Assembly: GCF_020829495.1 (NCBI RefSeq)
Contig: NZ_JAIVFQ010000032.1
Location: forward strand, 1 to 64,000
Reading direction: 5' to 3'
DNA length: 64,000 nucleotides
Source: Nostoc favosum CHAB5714
Lineage (GTDB): Bacteria > Cyanobacteriota > Cyanobacteriia > Cyanobacteriales > Nostocaceae
Notes under the pieces: model-generated
What the model was told of the DNA's origin: nothing
The model's database searches: none
The model's input: the letters and a program-made list of their open reading frames with translations, nothing else
In this document: positions 8,045 to 18,069 of the stretch, one piece after another
How positions within the stretch are numbered: position 1 is the first letter of the stretch
Layout: every line of letters starts with the position of its first letter
Made by a program: the position numbers and the translations under genes

Positions 8045-8165
8045 CTAGCTGGGAATTGGGAATTGGGAATTGGGCATTGGGCATTGGTTATTCCACTCTT
8101 GCTTCCCCTGCTCCCCCTGCTCCTCTTCCCCCCATTCCCCATTCCCTACTCCCCATTCCCTACTC
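8045..8165. repeat. Heptamer and CCCCTGCTC-type tandem repeats
   Basis: GGGAATT and GGGCATT heptamers, then CCCCTGCTCC and CCCCATTCCCTA words, fill the gap between convergent genes. This is the same low-complexity class as in the gaps at 3.36 and 37.1 kb. Confidence 0.7.
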
Positions 8166-8181
8166 ATAAAATATTGAGCAA

Positions 8182-8559
8182 CTACCAACCACTAACACCA
8201 ATCTTTTGACAAACAATTTTCATTCCTTTGCCTGGTGAAGAACTTGCTACAAAAGGGATTTCTCCTTTTTCCTTATCCTCTTCAAGTAGCTGTCCTTCTG
8301 GCCCGTAAATCGCAATGCGATTGCGAAAAAGCCGCGATTCTGTGCAAGATGCATCGAAGGTAGTCTCGAAGACGCCATCTCCGTAGATCCCGTAAAGCTT
8401 GTATGTCGTGCCCTTAATAGTTTCCGTGTCCAGAGCTACGCTGTTTCCCAATTTATCATGCCCTACAGTAATATATCTTTCTACATCTTGAGCGAATACA
8501 CTGCCACTGCTCAATAAAATAGCGATCGCTCCCACCATGCCGCTTATCTTAAAATACAT
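8182..8559 (-). CDS. Small secreted protein of unknown function
   Basis: From the ATG at 8559 the protein is 125 residues and starts with a clear signal peptide (MYFKISGMVGAIAILLSSGSVFAQ, cleavage expected after the AQ). An upstream in-frame ATG at 8601 would add 14 residues that spoil the signal peptide, so the later start is preferred. The mature part is a small beta-rich domain with two Cys (near DASCTESRL and KIVCQK) that could form a disulfide in the periplasm. It resembles cyanobacterial surface or adhesin-like small domains only loosely. The function is not known. Confidence 0.75.
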   Translation of the reverse strand: MYFKISGMVGAIAILLSSGSVFAQDVERYITVGHDKLGNSVALDTETIKGTTYKLYGIYGDGVFETTFDASCTESRLFRNRIAIYGPEGQLLEEDKEKGEIPFVASSSPGKGMKIVCQKIGVSGW

Positions 8560-8723
8560 ACGCTTTAAAAATATCAAGATTTCATATATTTCTACCCGCA
8601 ATCAAAGCGGTTCTGGCACTGTAAAAGCACTGAAATCAAGACGGAGCAAGGTGTTATACTAGTTAGTAATACCTTATGGGAAGCGTAAAGCACTAAATAA
8701 ATAGCTGCAATACTTGTCAAAGT

Positions 8724-9503
8724 ATGAGTGAAACACTTGCTGATATTGCCATACCGCCTCAGTTTCCCGATCACACTCAACTACCAGAGTCTGATGGTAC
8801 GTTTGTGAAAAATTTTCAAGAGCATCCCCAAACGATCATTCTCACAGATTCAATTGCTCAAGTTTTGCAAAGCCTACATCCAGATGGACAGTATTGCATT
8901 GGTCAAGATTGTGGTATTTACTGGCGAGAGACTGAACCACCAGAAAAAGGAGCAGCAGCACCGGATTGGTTTTATGTCCCTGGCGTACCACCAAGGCTAG
9001 ACGGCAAAAACCGTCGCTCCTATGTTTTGTGGCGGGAATACATACCGCCATTGATTGCCATAGAACTAGCTAGTGGTAATGGCGATGAAGAACGAGATGT
9101 CACTCCTTTACCTCTAACTGGTAGTCGGGAAGGCGCAAAACCAGGTAAATTCTGGGTATATGAGCGAATAATCCGAATTCCCTACTATGCCATTTATGAA
9201 AGTAGTAATGACAAACTAGAAGTTTATCACCTGGTAGATTTTTCTTACCACAAGATGCAGTCTAATGAGCGAGGCCACTACCCAATTCCTCCTTTAGGAG
9301 TAGAATTAGGGTTATGGAAGGGAAACTACTTGAATAATCCTGAGCAATTTTGGTTGCGCTGGTGGGATTTACAGGGAAATCTGTTACTGATTGGTAAAGA
9401 AGAAGCCGAGTTGCAAAGGCAAAGAGCCGAGCAAGCAGAACGAAAAGCTGCACAATTAGCAGAACGGCTCAGGGCAATGGGTATCGATCCAGATGTAGAG
9501 TAA
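8724..9503 (+). CDS. Uma2-family (DUF820) putative nuclease with C-terminal coiled coil
   Basis: A 259-residue protein with the Uma2 PD-(D/E)xK fold: GIYWRETEPPEKGAAAPDW supplies the acidic residue (APDWFYVPG near 77) and IAIELASGNGDEERD the later acidic/core motif near 112-125. A heptad-like helix rich in Glu, Arg and Ala (EEAELQRQRAEQAERKAAQ) covers about 222-255 and should form a coiled coil. Uma2 proteins are greatly expanded in cyanobacteria and their role is uncertain. The gene stands alone between a divergent secreted-protein gene and a repeat-bearing gap. Confidence 0.85.
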   Translation: MSETLADIAIPPQFPDHTQLPESDGTFVKNFQEHPQTIILTDSIAQVLQSLHPDGQYCIGQDCGIYWRETEPPEKGAAAPDWFYVPGVPPRLDGKNRRSYVLWREYIPPLIAIELASGNGDEERDVTPLPLTGSREGAKPGKFWVYERIIRIPYYAIYESSNDKLEVYHLVDFSYHKMQSNERGHYPIPPLGVELGLWKGNYLNNPEQFWLRWWDLQGNLLLIGKEEAELQRQRAEQAERKAAQLAERLRAMGIDPDVE

Positions 9504-9799
9504 TATTTACTAAGTTATGGCAAGCCGAAAAACTTAGTAATCATAGGCAAAAGCTTACCACATACTTCAACCAGCTTTTCAGTAGTAGATAAATCAGCGA
9601 TGTCTACGACGGGCTACGCCAACGCACCTTTCAAGAACTTGAGGGCTGTTTTTGCTATCTTCTGCATGGCTCCATTTTATGGGTTTGGCAGTGGGGCGAT
9701 CGCATCTGTGTTCAAATGGGAACCATAAGAAAATAAGCTAATACCATACTTTGGTATGAAGCAAAGAAAGGTAATACATCACACTAAATTGGTTTACCC
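9504..9799. other. Gap with HIP1-split repeat copy D
   Basis: A 296-bp gap. It holds the 29-nt HIP1-split repeat at 9597-9625 and a HIP1-like word near 9695. TTGGTATGAAG near 9753-9763 may be part of a promoter for the following gene. No coding frame is convincing. Confidence 0.6.
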
Positions 9800-10705
9800 A
9801 TGTCTGACGAACAAGAGCGTAATTCCGCTTTTAACGCTGCTGCCAAGATTAATGTTCAACATGCCCAATTACAGGATTTATCCTTAAGTGCAGCCCGTAG
9901 ATTATATAAAGGTGAGATTCGACCTGGTGATCCGATAAGAACTAGAGTGCAAGCCCAAGAAATGTTAGATAAAATCCCTCCATCTTAAAGAGCAGGGATT
10001 GATGGCAAATCTACTGATGTTAATACCCAAAAAGACCTATCAGATAAGCACGCTAGTCACATCAAACCGCATAGCAAAGGCGGCTCAAATGATCCGAAAA
10101 ATATCAAGTGGGAAAACGCCAAAGATAATTTAGCCCGTGGCGATAAACCCATGACTTCGCAGGAGCAAATAAGACTAGATGCTAAATGGCATTTTGACAA
10201 CCTAACAGGTGCAGTTAAGGCAGGTGTTAAAGCCGCGCCTCTGGGAGCAGCCATTGGTGTAGCGACGACAGCACCATTTTCGTTACTAACCAACGCGCTG
10301 CGCGTAGTTCGGGGTGAAATTTCTGCACAAGAAGCCGCTATAAAAACATTGAAAGATACCGTAAAAGGCGGCACAGTTGGGGGTGTGACAGCGTTTGTAA
10401 CCACAACAGTAGCAGCAGCTTGTCCACCAATTGCGATCGCTTTAACCGCAGCAGCACCAGTTTTAGCTATCGTTGGAACTGCGGGGATGGTTTACGAGTT
10501 TTTTAAAATCCTCGATGACCATAAACAGGCCGTGAAAATCTATTATGAATCTTTAACTCAACAAGAATTAGAAAGATTACAAGCAATTGAAAATGAACTG
10601 ATTTATGAACATCAGAAAAATCTAGAGTTTTTGACCAAAGCAGAAGCAATTAATGTTTCAAAACTAGACTTTCTATGGCTTCAAGCTGCCGTTGATACAA
10701 TCTGA
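9800..10705 (+). pseudogene. HNH-type domain plus glycine-rich hydrophobic protein, interrupted by one in-frame TAA
   Basis: One continuous frame from the ATG at 9800 to 10705 (302 codons) is broken only by a TAA at 9986-9988. Before the stop: 62 residues, soluble. After it: HASHIKPHSKGGSNDPKN (conceptual residues 84-101), which matches the HNH nuclease pattern His-x3-Pro-x-Ser-x-Gly-Gly...Asn. Next come a Lys/Arg-rich stretch and a long Gly/Ala/Val-rich hydrophobic region (about 130-235) that could insert in a membrane, then a charged helical tail. Sequence character is unchanged across the stop, so this is a recent nonsense mutation or a readthrough site. A later ATG at 10151 could yield the C-terminal part alone, without the HNH motif. 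Toxin-like effector is only a guess. Confidence 0.65.
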
Positions 10706-10911
10706 AATGGGATATTCTCTAAAACAACTTGTGGCAACTGACCCGATCCAATAACCTCTTTTGCATCAAGAATTTCTACACCAACTAAAACTTCACCCGC
10801 ACCAATATTTAGTGCTATTTCATCGTTTAAGCGTAAAGTACGACATTCATGATGTCCATCGACTAGGCGAATATAAAGTGAGTCAGTTTCTTGGTCATAA
10901 CTAATTTTCAT
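10681..10911 (-). CDS. DUF2283-family small protein
   Basis: A 76-residue protein with the DUF2283 pattern: MKISYDQETDSLYIRL at the start, then a beta-strand-rich core ending in GVEILDAKEVI. It is encoded 13 bp after the DUF4258 gene on the same strand, a frequent pairing in cyanobacteria and thought to be a toxin-antitoxin-like module, with DUF2283 as the presumed partner or antitoxin. Its last 25 bases overlap the convergent HNH-like gene. Role inferred from pairing only. Confidence 0.8.
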   Translation of the reverse strand: MKISYDQETDSLYIRLVDGHHECRTLRLNDEIALNIGAGEVLVGVEILDAKEVIGSGQLPQVVLENIPFQIVSTAA

Positions 10912-10924
10912 AGCGTCGCTTTCC

Positions 10925-11179
10925 TCAAAAATAAAATGTATACACAGTAATCACTACAATCTCTGTTTCGCTTTCGGCAATGATTGGCGAAACTCGTTTA
11001 ATAGCATAGGAGCGCCCTTGCCATTCTCTATTGAACTGAAAGTCGTAACGATATTCAAGTCTGCCTTGCAAGGCTTGCTTTTGATTGCCATTAAGAATTG
11101 CTTCAGTTACTTCTAGCTCATTTGTACCACGCTCTATGCATTGCAATAAAGCGTGTTTCGTAAACCGAATTGGCTTCAT
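10925..11179 (-). CDS. DUF4258-family small protein
   Basis: An 84-residue protein, MKPIRFTKHALLQCIERG at the start, with the conserved basic H-x6-R segment, the central RLEYRYDF strand and IVVITVYTFYF at the C-terminus. DUF4258 proteins share features with RelE/BrnT-like small toxins and are commonly encoded just before a DUF2283 gene, as here. The start ATG lies in a region free of other genes, so the pair probably forms a two-gene operon read leftward. No activity has been demonstrated that I can cite. Confidence 0.8.
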   Translation of the reverse strand: MKPIRFTKHALLQCIERGTNELEVTEAILNGNQKQALQGRLEYRYDFQFNREWQGRSYAIKRVSPIIAESETEIVVITVYTFYF

Positions 11180-11312
11180 AGAGTTTACTTGAACTTGCTC
11201 CTGTCAACACTGTAACAAGACATAAGCTAAGAAATGGTCGTAGACTATAAAAGTCAAAAAGCTTGAACAAAGACTGATCACAACATTGAGCAGGAACTAG
11301 CTAAAAAACAGC

Positions 11313-11345
11313 GATGGGCTACGCCCTACCGGAGGCGATCGCACT
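11313..11345. repeat. Palindromic GC-rich repeat containing HIP1
   Basis: GCGATGGGCTACGCCCTACC followed by GGAGGCGATCGC. It shares the GGGCTACGCC core of the HIP1-split repeat family but has a different arrangement, so it is a related variant. Confidence 0.45.
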
Positions 11346-11385
11346 CCACCAAATACAATTAGGAACTAGTGTTGTACCTCAAAAT

Positions 11386-13152
11386 TTATCTCACACTCCT
11401 AAACCACTCAGTAATTCCCTGAGCGATCGCATTTGCCGTTTTCTTCTGTTCCTTTGGGTTCACTATCTGCTCAAATTCATCGGGATTGCTCATAAAACCC
11501 AATTCCAGCAACACTGATGGCGCAGCCGCCGGACGTGTCAGCGCTAGGTTGTTCCAAAACACGCCATAATAAGGTCTGCTGAGTTTTTTGACTACATAGT
11601 TCTGTAAAAATATTGCGAGGTTATGGGCTTGGGGTTGATACCAAAAAGTGCCGAATCCCTTAGTCTTTTCGGCATCGCCATCATCGGGTAGGGAGTTGTG
11701 GTGTATCGAAATAGCGATCGCAGGTTCTTCTTGACTGATAATTGCCTGACGTTCTGCTAATGAAACCTCCTTATCATCCTCCCGCGTCATCACCACTGTT
11801 GCTCCTCGCTTCACCAACTCATCCCGCAGCAACTTCGACACCACCAAATTCACATCTTTTTCTAAATATCCAGTTGGCCCACTGGCACCAGATTCTTTAC
11901 CGCCATGCCCAGGATCTAGTACAATCTTGAGATTAGCTAAAGGCTTGCGTCTTGAGTTCCCAATTTTCGGCGGATGACGCAAAGCCAAAACCAGGGTTGT
12001 ACCGTCATATCTCAGCTTATATCCCCACTGTTGAGCTTTTTTGAGGTTAAAGGTGTATTTTACTTGTTCTGGAGCCTCCTGTTGCCAATCTAGGCGAGAA
12101 ATTAGGGGGTCATCATCCAGTCGAATAATGTCCGTTTGGGCAGTGGTATTGTAGAGAGTGAGAGCGAAAGCACCCTCACTTTGTTGCACGCTCACAGGTA
12201 CGGGAACTTGTAAGGGGAAAACTATCTCTGTCGCACCAGGGAGTTGACGGTATCCGACACTGCGAATTATTGTCTGTGGCGGAACTGCACCAGGTAAAAT
12301 GCGCGTTTCTTTACTATTAATCCAAGCGCCATAGTCTAGGCGCAACCATTCACCTTCCCTACCTGTTACTGTTGCGCGTGTGCCTTTGGGCAGTGGTGTA
12401 AGTCGAGAATAATCGGTGCTTGGGCCAGTGCGAGCAGCACCTGACTCTACTGTAACCTCAGAAACTGGCAACTCTGCTCTTGAGAGGATTTGAATTTTAC
12501 CAGCCCCTGGTTGAGTTATCTTCTTGCCATTGAGCGTCAGGTGAAACTGAGGTTGTCCCAGATCGGCGGCTGTTGCTACTGTGGTGCAACCTTTATAATT
12601 GCCTACGCTAGACTGGGCATAAGGCTGATTTTGCCCTGTCAGAGCTGCCAAATTACTTGGTAGTTGTGCCTGTTGAGGTTGGGGTGGAAGGGCAATAATT
12701 TGATTAGCCAACTTGACAGATACGCTAGCGTTAGGGGGTGCGATCGCACTAAAACAAATTAGCTCTCCCGGTAGTCTGGCAATGTCAACTGCGGGAGTCA
12801 GGGAATCTTTAGCAAAGGCTAACCCCTGTGGTAGCTCAGGATCAGTGGTAAGCCTTGTCACTTTAATCTGGAGTTCTTGATTTTGGTGACGCACAGTAAA
12901 AAGATTCTCCCCCAACTGCAAGGGGAAACTAGGGGAAAAATGACCAGCTTTGCTGCGGGTAATTGGCTTACTATTGATCAAAACCTGACCATCTGGTGGT
13001 GCAGTCCCCAGAAAGAAGATTTTTTGGGCACTCGTCTGGTAGCTTGTTTGGGGAAAAACGACTATAAGAGATGGCTCTGCCAATGCTACGGAGGAGGTGA
13101 CAATACAGCCTAATATTACTAATCCTAAAAGGTTTTTCACAAGCTCAATCAC
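11386..13152 (-). CDS. N-acetylmuramoyl-L-alanine amidase (Amidase_3) with SH3b domain
   Basis: A 588-residue periplasmic cell-wall hydrolase that cuts the amide bond between muramic acid and the stem peptide. It has a signal peptide (1-25), beta-rich domains, a bacterial SH3-like domain at about 232-285 (GPSTDYSRLTPLPKGTRATV), an AMIN-like strand-rich region (about 295-400) and the catalytic domain from about 408 to 585. Zinc ligands and catalytic residues are visible: H416 in DPGHGG, E431 in YLEKD, H484/H485 in SIHHNS and E550 in LLELGF. In filamentous cyanobacteria such amidases drill septal channels or split cells. Which role this one has is not shown. It is divergent from pyrG across about 75 bp. 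Confidence 0.92.
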   Translation of the reverse strand: MIELVKNLLGLVILGCIVTSSVALAEPSLIVVFPQTSYQTSAQKIFFLGTAPPDGQVLINSKPITRSKAGHFSPSFPLQLGENLFTVRHQNQELQIKVTRLTTDPELPQGLAFAKDSLTPAVDIARLPGELICFSAIAPPNASVSVKLANQIIALPPQPQQAQLPSNLAALTGQNQPYAQSSVGNYKGCTTVATAADLGQPQFHLTLNGKKITQPGAGKIQILSRAELPVSEVTVESGAARTGPSTDYSRLTPLPKGTRATVTGREGEWLRLDYGAWINSKETRILPGAVPPQTIIRSVGYRQLPGATEIVFPLQVPVPVSVQQSEGAFALTLYNTTAQTDIIRLDDDPLISRLDWQQEAPEQVKYTFNLKKAQQWGYKLRYDGTTLVLALRHPPKIGNSRRKPLANLKIVLDPGHGGKESGASGPTGYLEKDVNLVVSKLLRDELVKRGATVVMTREDDKEVSLAERQAIISQEEPAIAISIHHNSLPDDGDAEKTKGFGTFWYQPQAHNLAIFLQNYVVKKLSRPYYGVFWNNLALTRPAAAPSVLLELGFMSNPDEFEQIVNPKEQKKTANAIAQGITEWFRSVR

Positions 13153-13202
13153 ACAAGATTACACCACAACAACTGTGGCACAATGACGGGATGTATTTTT
13201 AG

Positions 13203-14864
<1,662 letters not shown>

Positions 14865-14965
14865 TAATTCAAAATTCAAAATTAATTGCAACATTAACTT
14901 AGGGCTTCAGTAGATTTGGACATACAGGGTGCATCATTCGTAAATTTCGGACTTGGGGAGATGTT

Positions 14966-15388
14966 GTGGCGTACTGGGTGAAAATCCTTTACGAAAGGAG
15001 AGAATATGTAGTGAATTTTGAACGTGTCCATGCTTTTTGTTATGAACTAAATGGCAGGGTTACTTTTTGGTTACCCGATAGTGCCATTCCGATAGTGATT
15101 AACCCGCAAAATAGCTTGGAAGATTATCAAAAGATCCTCGATTATTTAGAATGTGTGACTGGATTAGAATTAGATCATGCCCACTGGGTAAAAATCTATT
15201 ACGATAAAAACGAATATGTAATTAATCTCAACTGCATCAGTTCTTTTTGTCATGAACCGAATGGCAGGATAACTTTTTGGTTGCCAGATGGCACTATTCC
15301 CATCATCATCAACCCTGTAAGTAATCCTGAATCTTATGAAAAAGTCGTGAAATACGTTAAGAAAGCAACAGGATATTCTTTGTCTTAG
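14966..15388 (+). CDS. Hypothetical protein made of two duplicated 70-residue halves
   Basis: A GTG start at 14966 follows GGGGAG by 5 bp. The 140 residues are an internal duplication: YWVKILYERREYVVN... (about 3-70) and HWVKIYYDKNEYVIN... (about 73-138) align along their whole length. Each half carries FC(Y/H)E.NGR(V/I)TFWLPD.(A/T)IP and ends in a YxK(I/V)..Y helix. There are no membrane segments or recognised catalytic residues. Each half is probably one small alpha/beta domain, giving an intramolecular dimer. I do not recognise the family. It lies 100 bp after pyrG on the same strand but has its own ribosome-binding site. Confidence 0.8.
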   Translation: MAYWVKILYERREYVVNFERVHAFCYELNGRVTFWLPDSAIPIVINPQNSLEDYQKILDYLECVTGLELDHAHWVKIYYDKNEYVINLNCISSFCHEPNGRITFWLPDGTIPIIINPVSNPESYEKVVKYVKKATGYSLS

Positions 15389-15424
15389 TATTAATTAGTA
15401 ATATAGCGTTTCGTAATAAGCGTG

Positions 15425-15505
15425 ATGTATAGCTTAACCTCACCCCGATAAAGCTGTGCTTCATCTCCCCTCTCCTTAGTAAGGAGAGGGGTTGGGGGTG
15501 AGGTT
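15425..15505. repeat. Inverted repeat CCCCTCTCC...GGAGAGGGG
   Basis: The arms CTCCCCTCTCCTTA and TAAGGAGAGGGG pair, flanked by CCTCACCCC and GGGGTGAGG. It lies between convergent genes and could fold as a strong hairpin. A similar GGGGAGGGGTTGGGGGTG word ends the window near 63.97 kb, so it is a dispersed repeat. Confidence 0.6.
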
Positions 15506-16129
15506 TTAATCCCCGATTAATTCTCCAAGGCGCTTCAATACACTGAGTACTTGCTGTAGTTCTGAATCGCGTTCAATTGATAGCGCATAAGATCGTGCAT
15601 ACCAAGGATGTTCTTGTTGAATCAATTTGATAAAAACAAATTCTCTACCGTTGATTAGTAAACCAAAAGTCGGTTGTGCAGGATTTGGACAATCAAGCAT
15701 ATAAGTGAGTGCTTGAGGTAAGGCTGCCATCACATCAAATTTACTGCTTTTAGATTCGATGACAAGTACCCAAAAACGTTTTTGGATGACAAGAACATCA
15801 ATGTTTCCTTTAACGATAAAGCTTTCGTCTTCAGCAGAAATCTCAACAGAAGTCTCGGTTTCAATCTCAAAAGGAGGTTGATAAAATCCAGCTAAATCGA
15901 GTAAAGGAGACAGCACTACCATCTTTACCGCCTCTTCTGACATCAGACGGTGCTTACTCAAGTTTAAATAGTTGCTTTTTACTCGTGCGATCGCTTGCTT
16001 TTCACCATCAGTCAGAGTTGGTATTTCTGTCCACTCTGCAAAGAAGTTGGTGTCTGTGGCAAGTTGTAAACCAAATTTTTCTTCTAATTCGTAAAGACTG
16101 ATATCTCTAGCTGAAATTGTTTGAACCAT
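15506..16129 (-). CDS. HSDR_N-like restriction-endonuclease-fold protein
   Basis: A 207-residue protein resembling the N-terminal nuclease domain of type I restriction R subunits, a common stand-alone gene in cyanobacteria. The PD-(D/E)xK core is visible: D111 in GNIDVLVIQ, then E125 and K127 in VIESKSS, preceded by the helical SEEAVKMVVLSPLLDLAGF. No helicase domain or hsdM/hsdS partner is nearby, so it is not a complete restriction system. The C-terminal helix (SELQQVLSVLKRLGEL) may mediate dimerisation. Function unknown. Confidence 0.82.
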   Translation of the reverse strand: MVQTISARDISLYELEEKFGLQLATDTNFFAEWTEIPTLTDGEKQAIARVKSNYLNLSKHRLMSEEAVKMVVLSPLLDLAGFYQPPFEIETETSVEISAEDESFIVKGNIDVLVIQKRFWVLVIESKSSKFDVMAALPQALTYMLDCPNPAQPTFGLLINGREFVFIKLIQQEHPWYARSYALSIERDSELQQVLSVLKRLGELIGD

Positions 16130-16506
16130 AATTTAAAATCCTGAATGTTGTTTAATCGCAAAAATCAAAGAATATATCTTTAAAAAGGAGCGATCGCTTT
16201 TAAACGAATGCTGTTTACCTCCTGACTCGCGATCGGACAAACCCTATTTCCTCGTCAGTTTCCGAAAGTTTGTGATCTACTGAATGTAAAAGTTTGTAAC
16301 CGATTGCATAATTCCTAAAACTCAGCCGTAATTTTACATATAGGACTCCTATTTGATTTTTGAAATAGACGTAGGGTGTATTAGGAAAACGTAATGCACC
16401 CTAAGTATACTTAGACTGTTTGAAAAATCAAATCGGATTGCTATAGCTTTATCTTGCAATATTACTATGTGCAACTTTGGTAGTGTGTTAATCAAGAAAA
16501 ACAGCT
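16130..16506. other. 377-bp gap upstream of the FG-GAP-like gene
   Basis: AT-rich and non-coding. It holds one GCGATCGC at about 16.19 kb and the partially self-complementary stretch GTAGGGTGTATTAGG...TAATGCACCCTAAG (about 16.37-16.41 kb), which may be a small hairpin repeat. No convincing promoter or ribosome-binding site precedes the following ATG. Confidence 0.5.
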
Positions 16507-17562
16507 ATGCAACATAAAACTGACTTTAATGGCGACGGCTTAAGCGACTTCATCCGCCAAGAAAAAGGCACATGGGTCGATGGTGTTCGTGATGCTGAAG
16601 TATATCTGTCCAGAGGAAACGGTACCTTTAATGCGGGACTAGCGTTGACGGATGCCTCAGCAGTGAACGGGAACTTTGTGAATCTGATTGCAGGAGACTA
16701 CAATGGCGACGGCTTAAGCGACTTCATCCGCCAAGAAAAAGGTGCATGGGTCGATGGTGTTCGTGATGCTGAAGTATATCTGTCCAGAGGAAACGGCACC
16801 TTTAATGCGGGACTAGCGTTGACGGATGCCTCAGCAGTGAACGGGAACTTTGTGAATCTGATTGCAGGAGACTACAATGGCGACGGCTTCAGCGACTTCA
16901 TCCGCCAAGAAAAAGGTGCATGGGTCGATGGTGTTCGTGATGCTGAAGTATATCTGTCCAGAGGAAACGGCATCTTTAATTCAGGCATAGCGTTGACGGA
17001 TGCCTCAGCAGTGAACGGGGACTTTGTGAATCTGATTGCAGGAGACTACAATGGCGACGGCTTAAGCGACTTCATCCGCCAAGAAAAAGGTGCATGGGTC
17101 GATGGTGTTCGTGATGCTGAAGTATATCTGTCCAAAGGAAACGGCACCTTTAATGCGGGACTAGCGTTGACGGATGCCTCAGCAGTGAACGGGAACTTTG
17201 TGAATCTGATTGCAGGAGACTACAATGGCGACGGCTTCAGCGACTTCATCCGCCAAGAAAAAGGTGCATGGGTCGATGGTGTTCGTGATGCTGAAGTATA
17301 TCTGTCCAGAGGAAACGGCATCTTTAATTCAGGCATAGCGTTGACGGATGCCTCAGCAGTGAACGGGGACTTTGTGAATCTGATTGCAGGAGACTACAAT
17401 GGCGACGGCTTAAGCGACTTCATCCGCCAAGAAAAAGGTGCATGGGTCGATGGTGTTCGTGATGCTGAAGTATATCTGTCCAAAGGAAACGGCATCTTTA
17501 ATTCAGGCATAGCGTTGACGGATGCCTCAGCGGTGAACGGGAACTTTGTGAATCTCGTATAG
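16507..17562 (+). CDS. Protein of six near-identical 58-residue FG-GAP/VCBS-like repeats
   Basis: A 351-residue protein consisting almost only of tandem repeats with an exact 174-bp period (GGCGACGGCT at 16531, 16705, 16879, 17053, 17227 and 17401). Each contains DYNGDGLSDFIRQ, a DxNxDGxxD calcium-binding loop typical of FG-GAP/VCBS beta-propeller blades, then a DAEVYLSRGNG strand region. Six or seven such blades would form a propeller like those in integrin alpha chains and adhesins. No signal peptide is visible and the start follows no clear ribosome-binding site, so this may be a fragment of a larger surface protein. Repeats 3 and 5 are the same variant (NSGIAL, NGDF). Confidence 0.8.
   Translation: MQHKTDFNGDGLSDFIRQEKGTWVDGVRDAEVYLSRGNGTFNAGLALTDASAVNGNFVNLIAGDYNGDGLSDFIRQEKGAWVDGVRDAEVYLSRGNGTFNAGLALTDASAVNGNFVNLIAGDYNGDGFSDFIRQEKGAWVDGVRDAEVYLSRGNGIFNSGIALTDASAVNGDFVNLIAGDYNGDGLSDFIRQEKGAWVDGVRDAEVYLSKGNGTFNAGLALTDASAVNGNFVNLIAGDYNGDGFSDFIRQEKGAWVDGVRDAEVYLSRGNGIFNSGIALTDASAVNGDFVNLIAGDYNGDGLSDFIRQEKGAWVDGVRDAEVYLSKGNGIFNSGIALTDASAVNGNFVNLV
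16525..17556. repeat. 174-bp coding tandem repeat, six units
   Basis: Units differ at only a few sites: GTW/GAW, GLSD/GFSD, SRGN/SKGN, GTFNAGLAL/GIFNSGIAL and NGNF/NGDF. The order of variants suggests duplication of a two-unit (348-bp) block for units 3-4 and 5-6, followed by conversion. The near-identity at DNA level points to recent expansion. Confidence 0.9.
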
Positions 17563-17670
17563 GGGCTAAACCTAGAGAAACTGTCATCTAGTGCCAAGTA
17601 GCCTAAAAGTATTGCTCTGAATGGCTTTCAGTAGTATACACTACACAAGTTGAGAACTTTTTCACAAGTT

Positions 17671-17982
17671 CGGGCTGGGGCAATACGGTTCGGTTAAGAT
17701 CCCCCCGCCTACGGCGACCCCCTTAAAAAGGGGGTAAAAGAGGGTTAGGAGCAAGCCTTTTTCAGGGGAGCCAGCGCGGTCTTCTCCCTTGGCGCTAGCC
17801 TCTCCCAATGTGAGAAGGGGAGACGCTAAAAGCGATAGCGCAGCGTTAGCGAGTCAGACGCTCCTACGTCGCTACCGCTTCGCTATCGAGCGTCTGAGGT
17901 CTCCCCAAGTGGAGCGACTGGCGTGGGTTGGGGGGATCTTCAAAATATGAAAACGTTAACCGAAGCGTATTGCGGGCTGGGG
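17671..17982. mobile_element. MITE with TIR CAATACGGTTCGGTTAAG and 10-bp target duplication
   Basis: The element spans 17681-17972 (292 bp). Its left end CAATACGGTTCGGTTAAG matches the right end, read in reverse as CAATACGCTTCGGTTAAC, at 16 of 18 bases. The 10-mer CGGGCTGGGG is present exactly on both sides (17671-17680 and 17973-17982). The interior carries nested GC-rich palindromes (CCCCTTAAAAAGGGGG, GCGATAGCG...CGCTATCG, CAGACGCTC...GAGCGTCTG) but no transposase gene. A second member of this family lies at 55023-55138. A 10-bp duplication fits IS4-type or similar transposases, but the source enzyme is not in the window. Confidence 0.85.
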
Positions 17983-18004
17983 GAGCGTAGCTGAAAGCCA
18001 CATT

Positions 18005-18066
18005 CAACACAATAAAGTTGCCTCACACTCCCCTGACGGATGAGACGTGGGGCAACTTTATTGTTT
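18005..18066. terminator. Possible intrinsic terminator of the ROK kinase gene
   Basis: ATAAAGTTGCC(TCA)...GGCAACTTTAT gives arms AATAAAGTTGCC and GGCAACTTTATT of about 12 bp around a GC-rich loop, just beyond the stop codon of the leftward ROK gene. The A/T-rich ends fit an intrinsic terminator for either direction. Confidence 0.55.
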
Positions 18067-18069
18067 AAG

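Noticed and set aside
15506-16129. A type I restriction-modification system
   Set aside because: The HSDR_N-like protein has no helicase part and no hsdM or hsdS neighbours.
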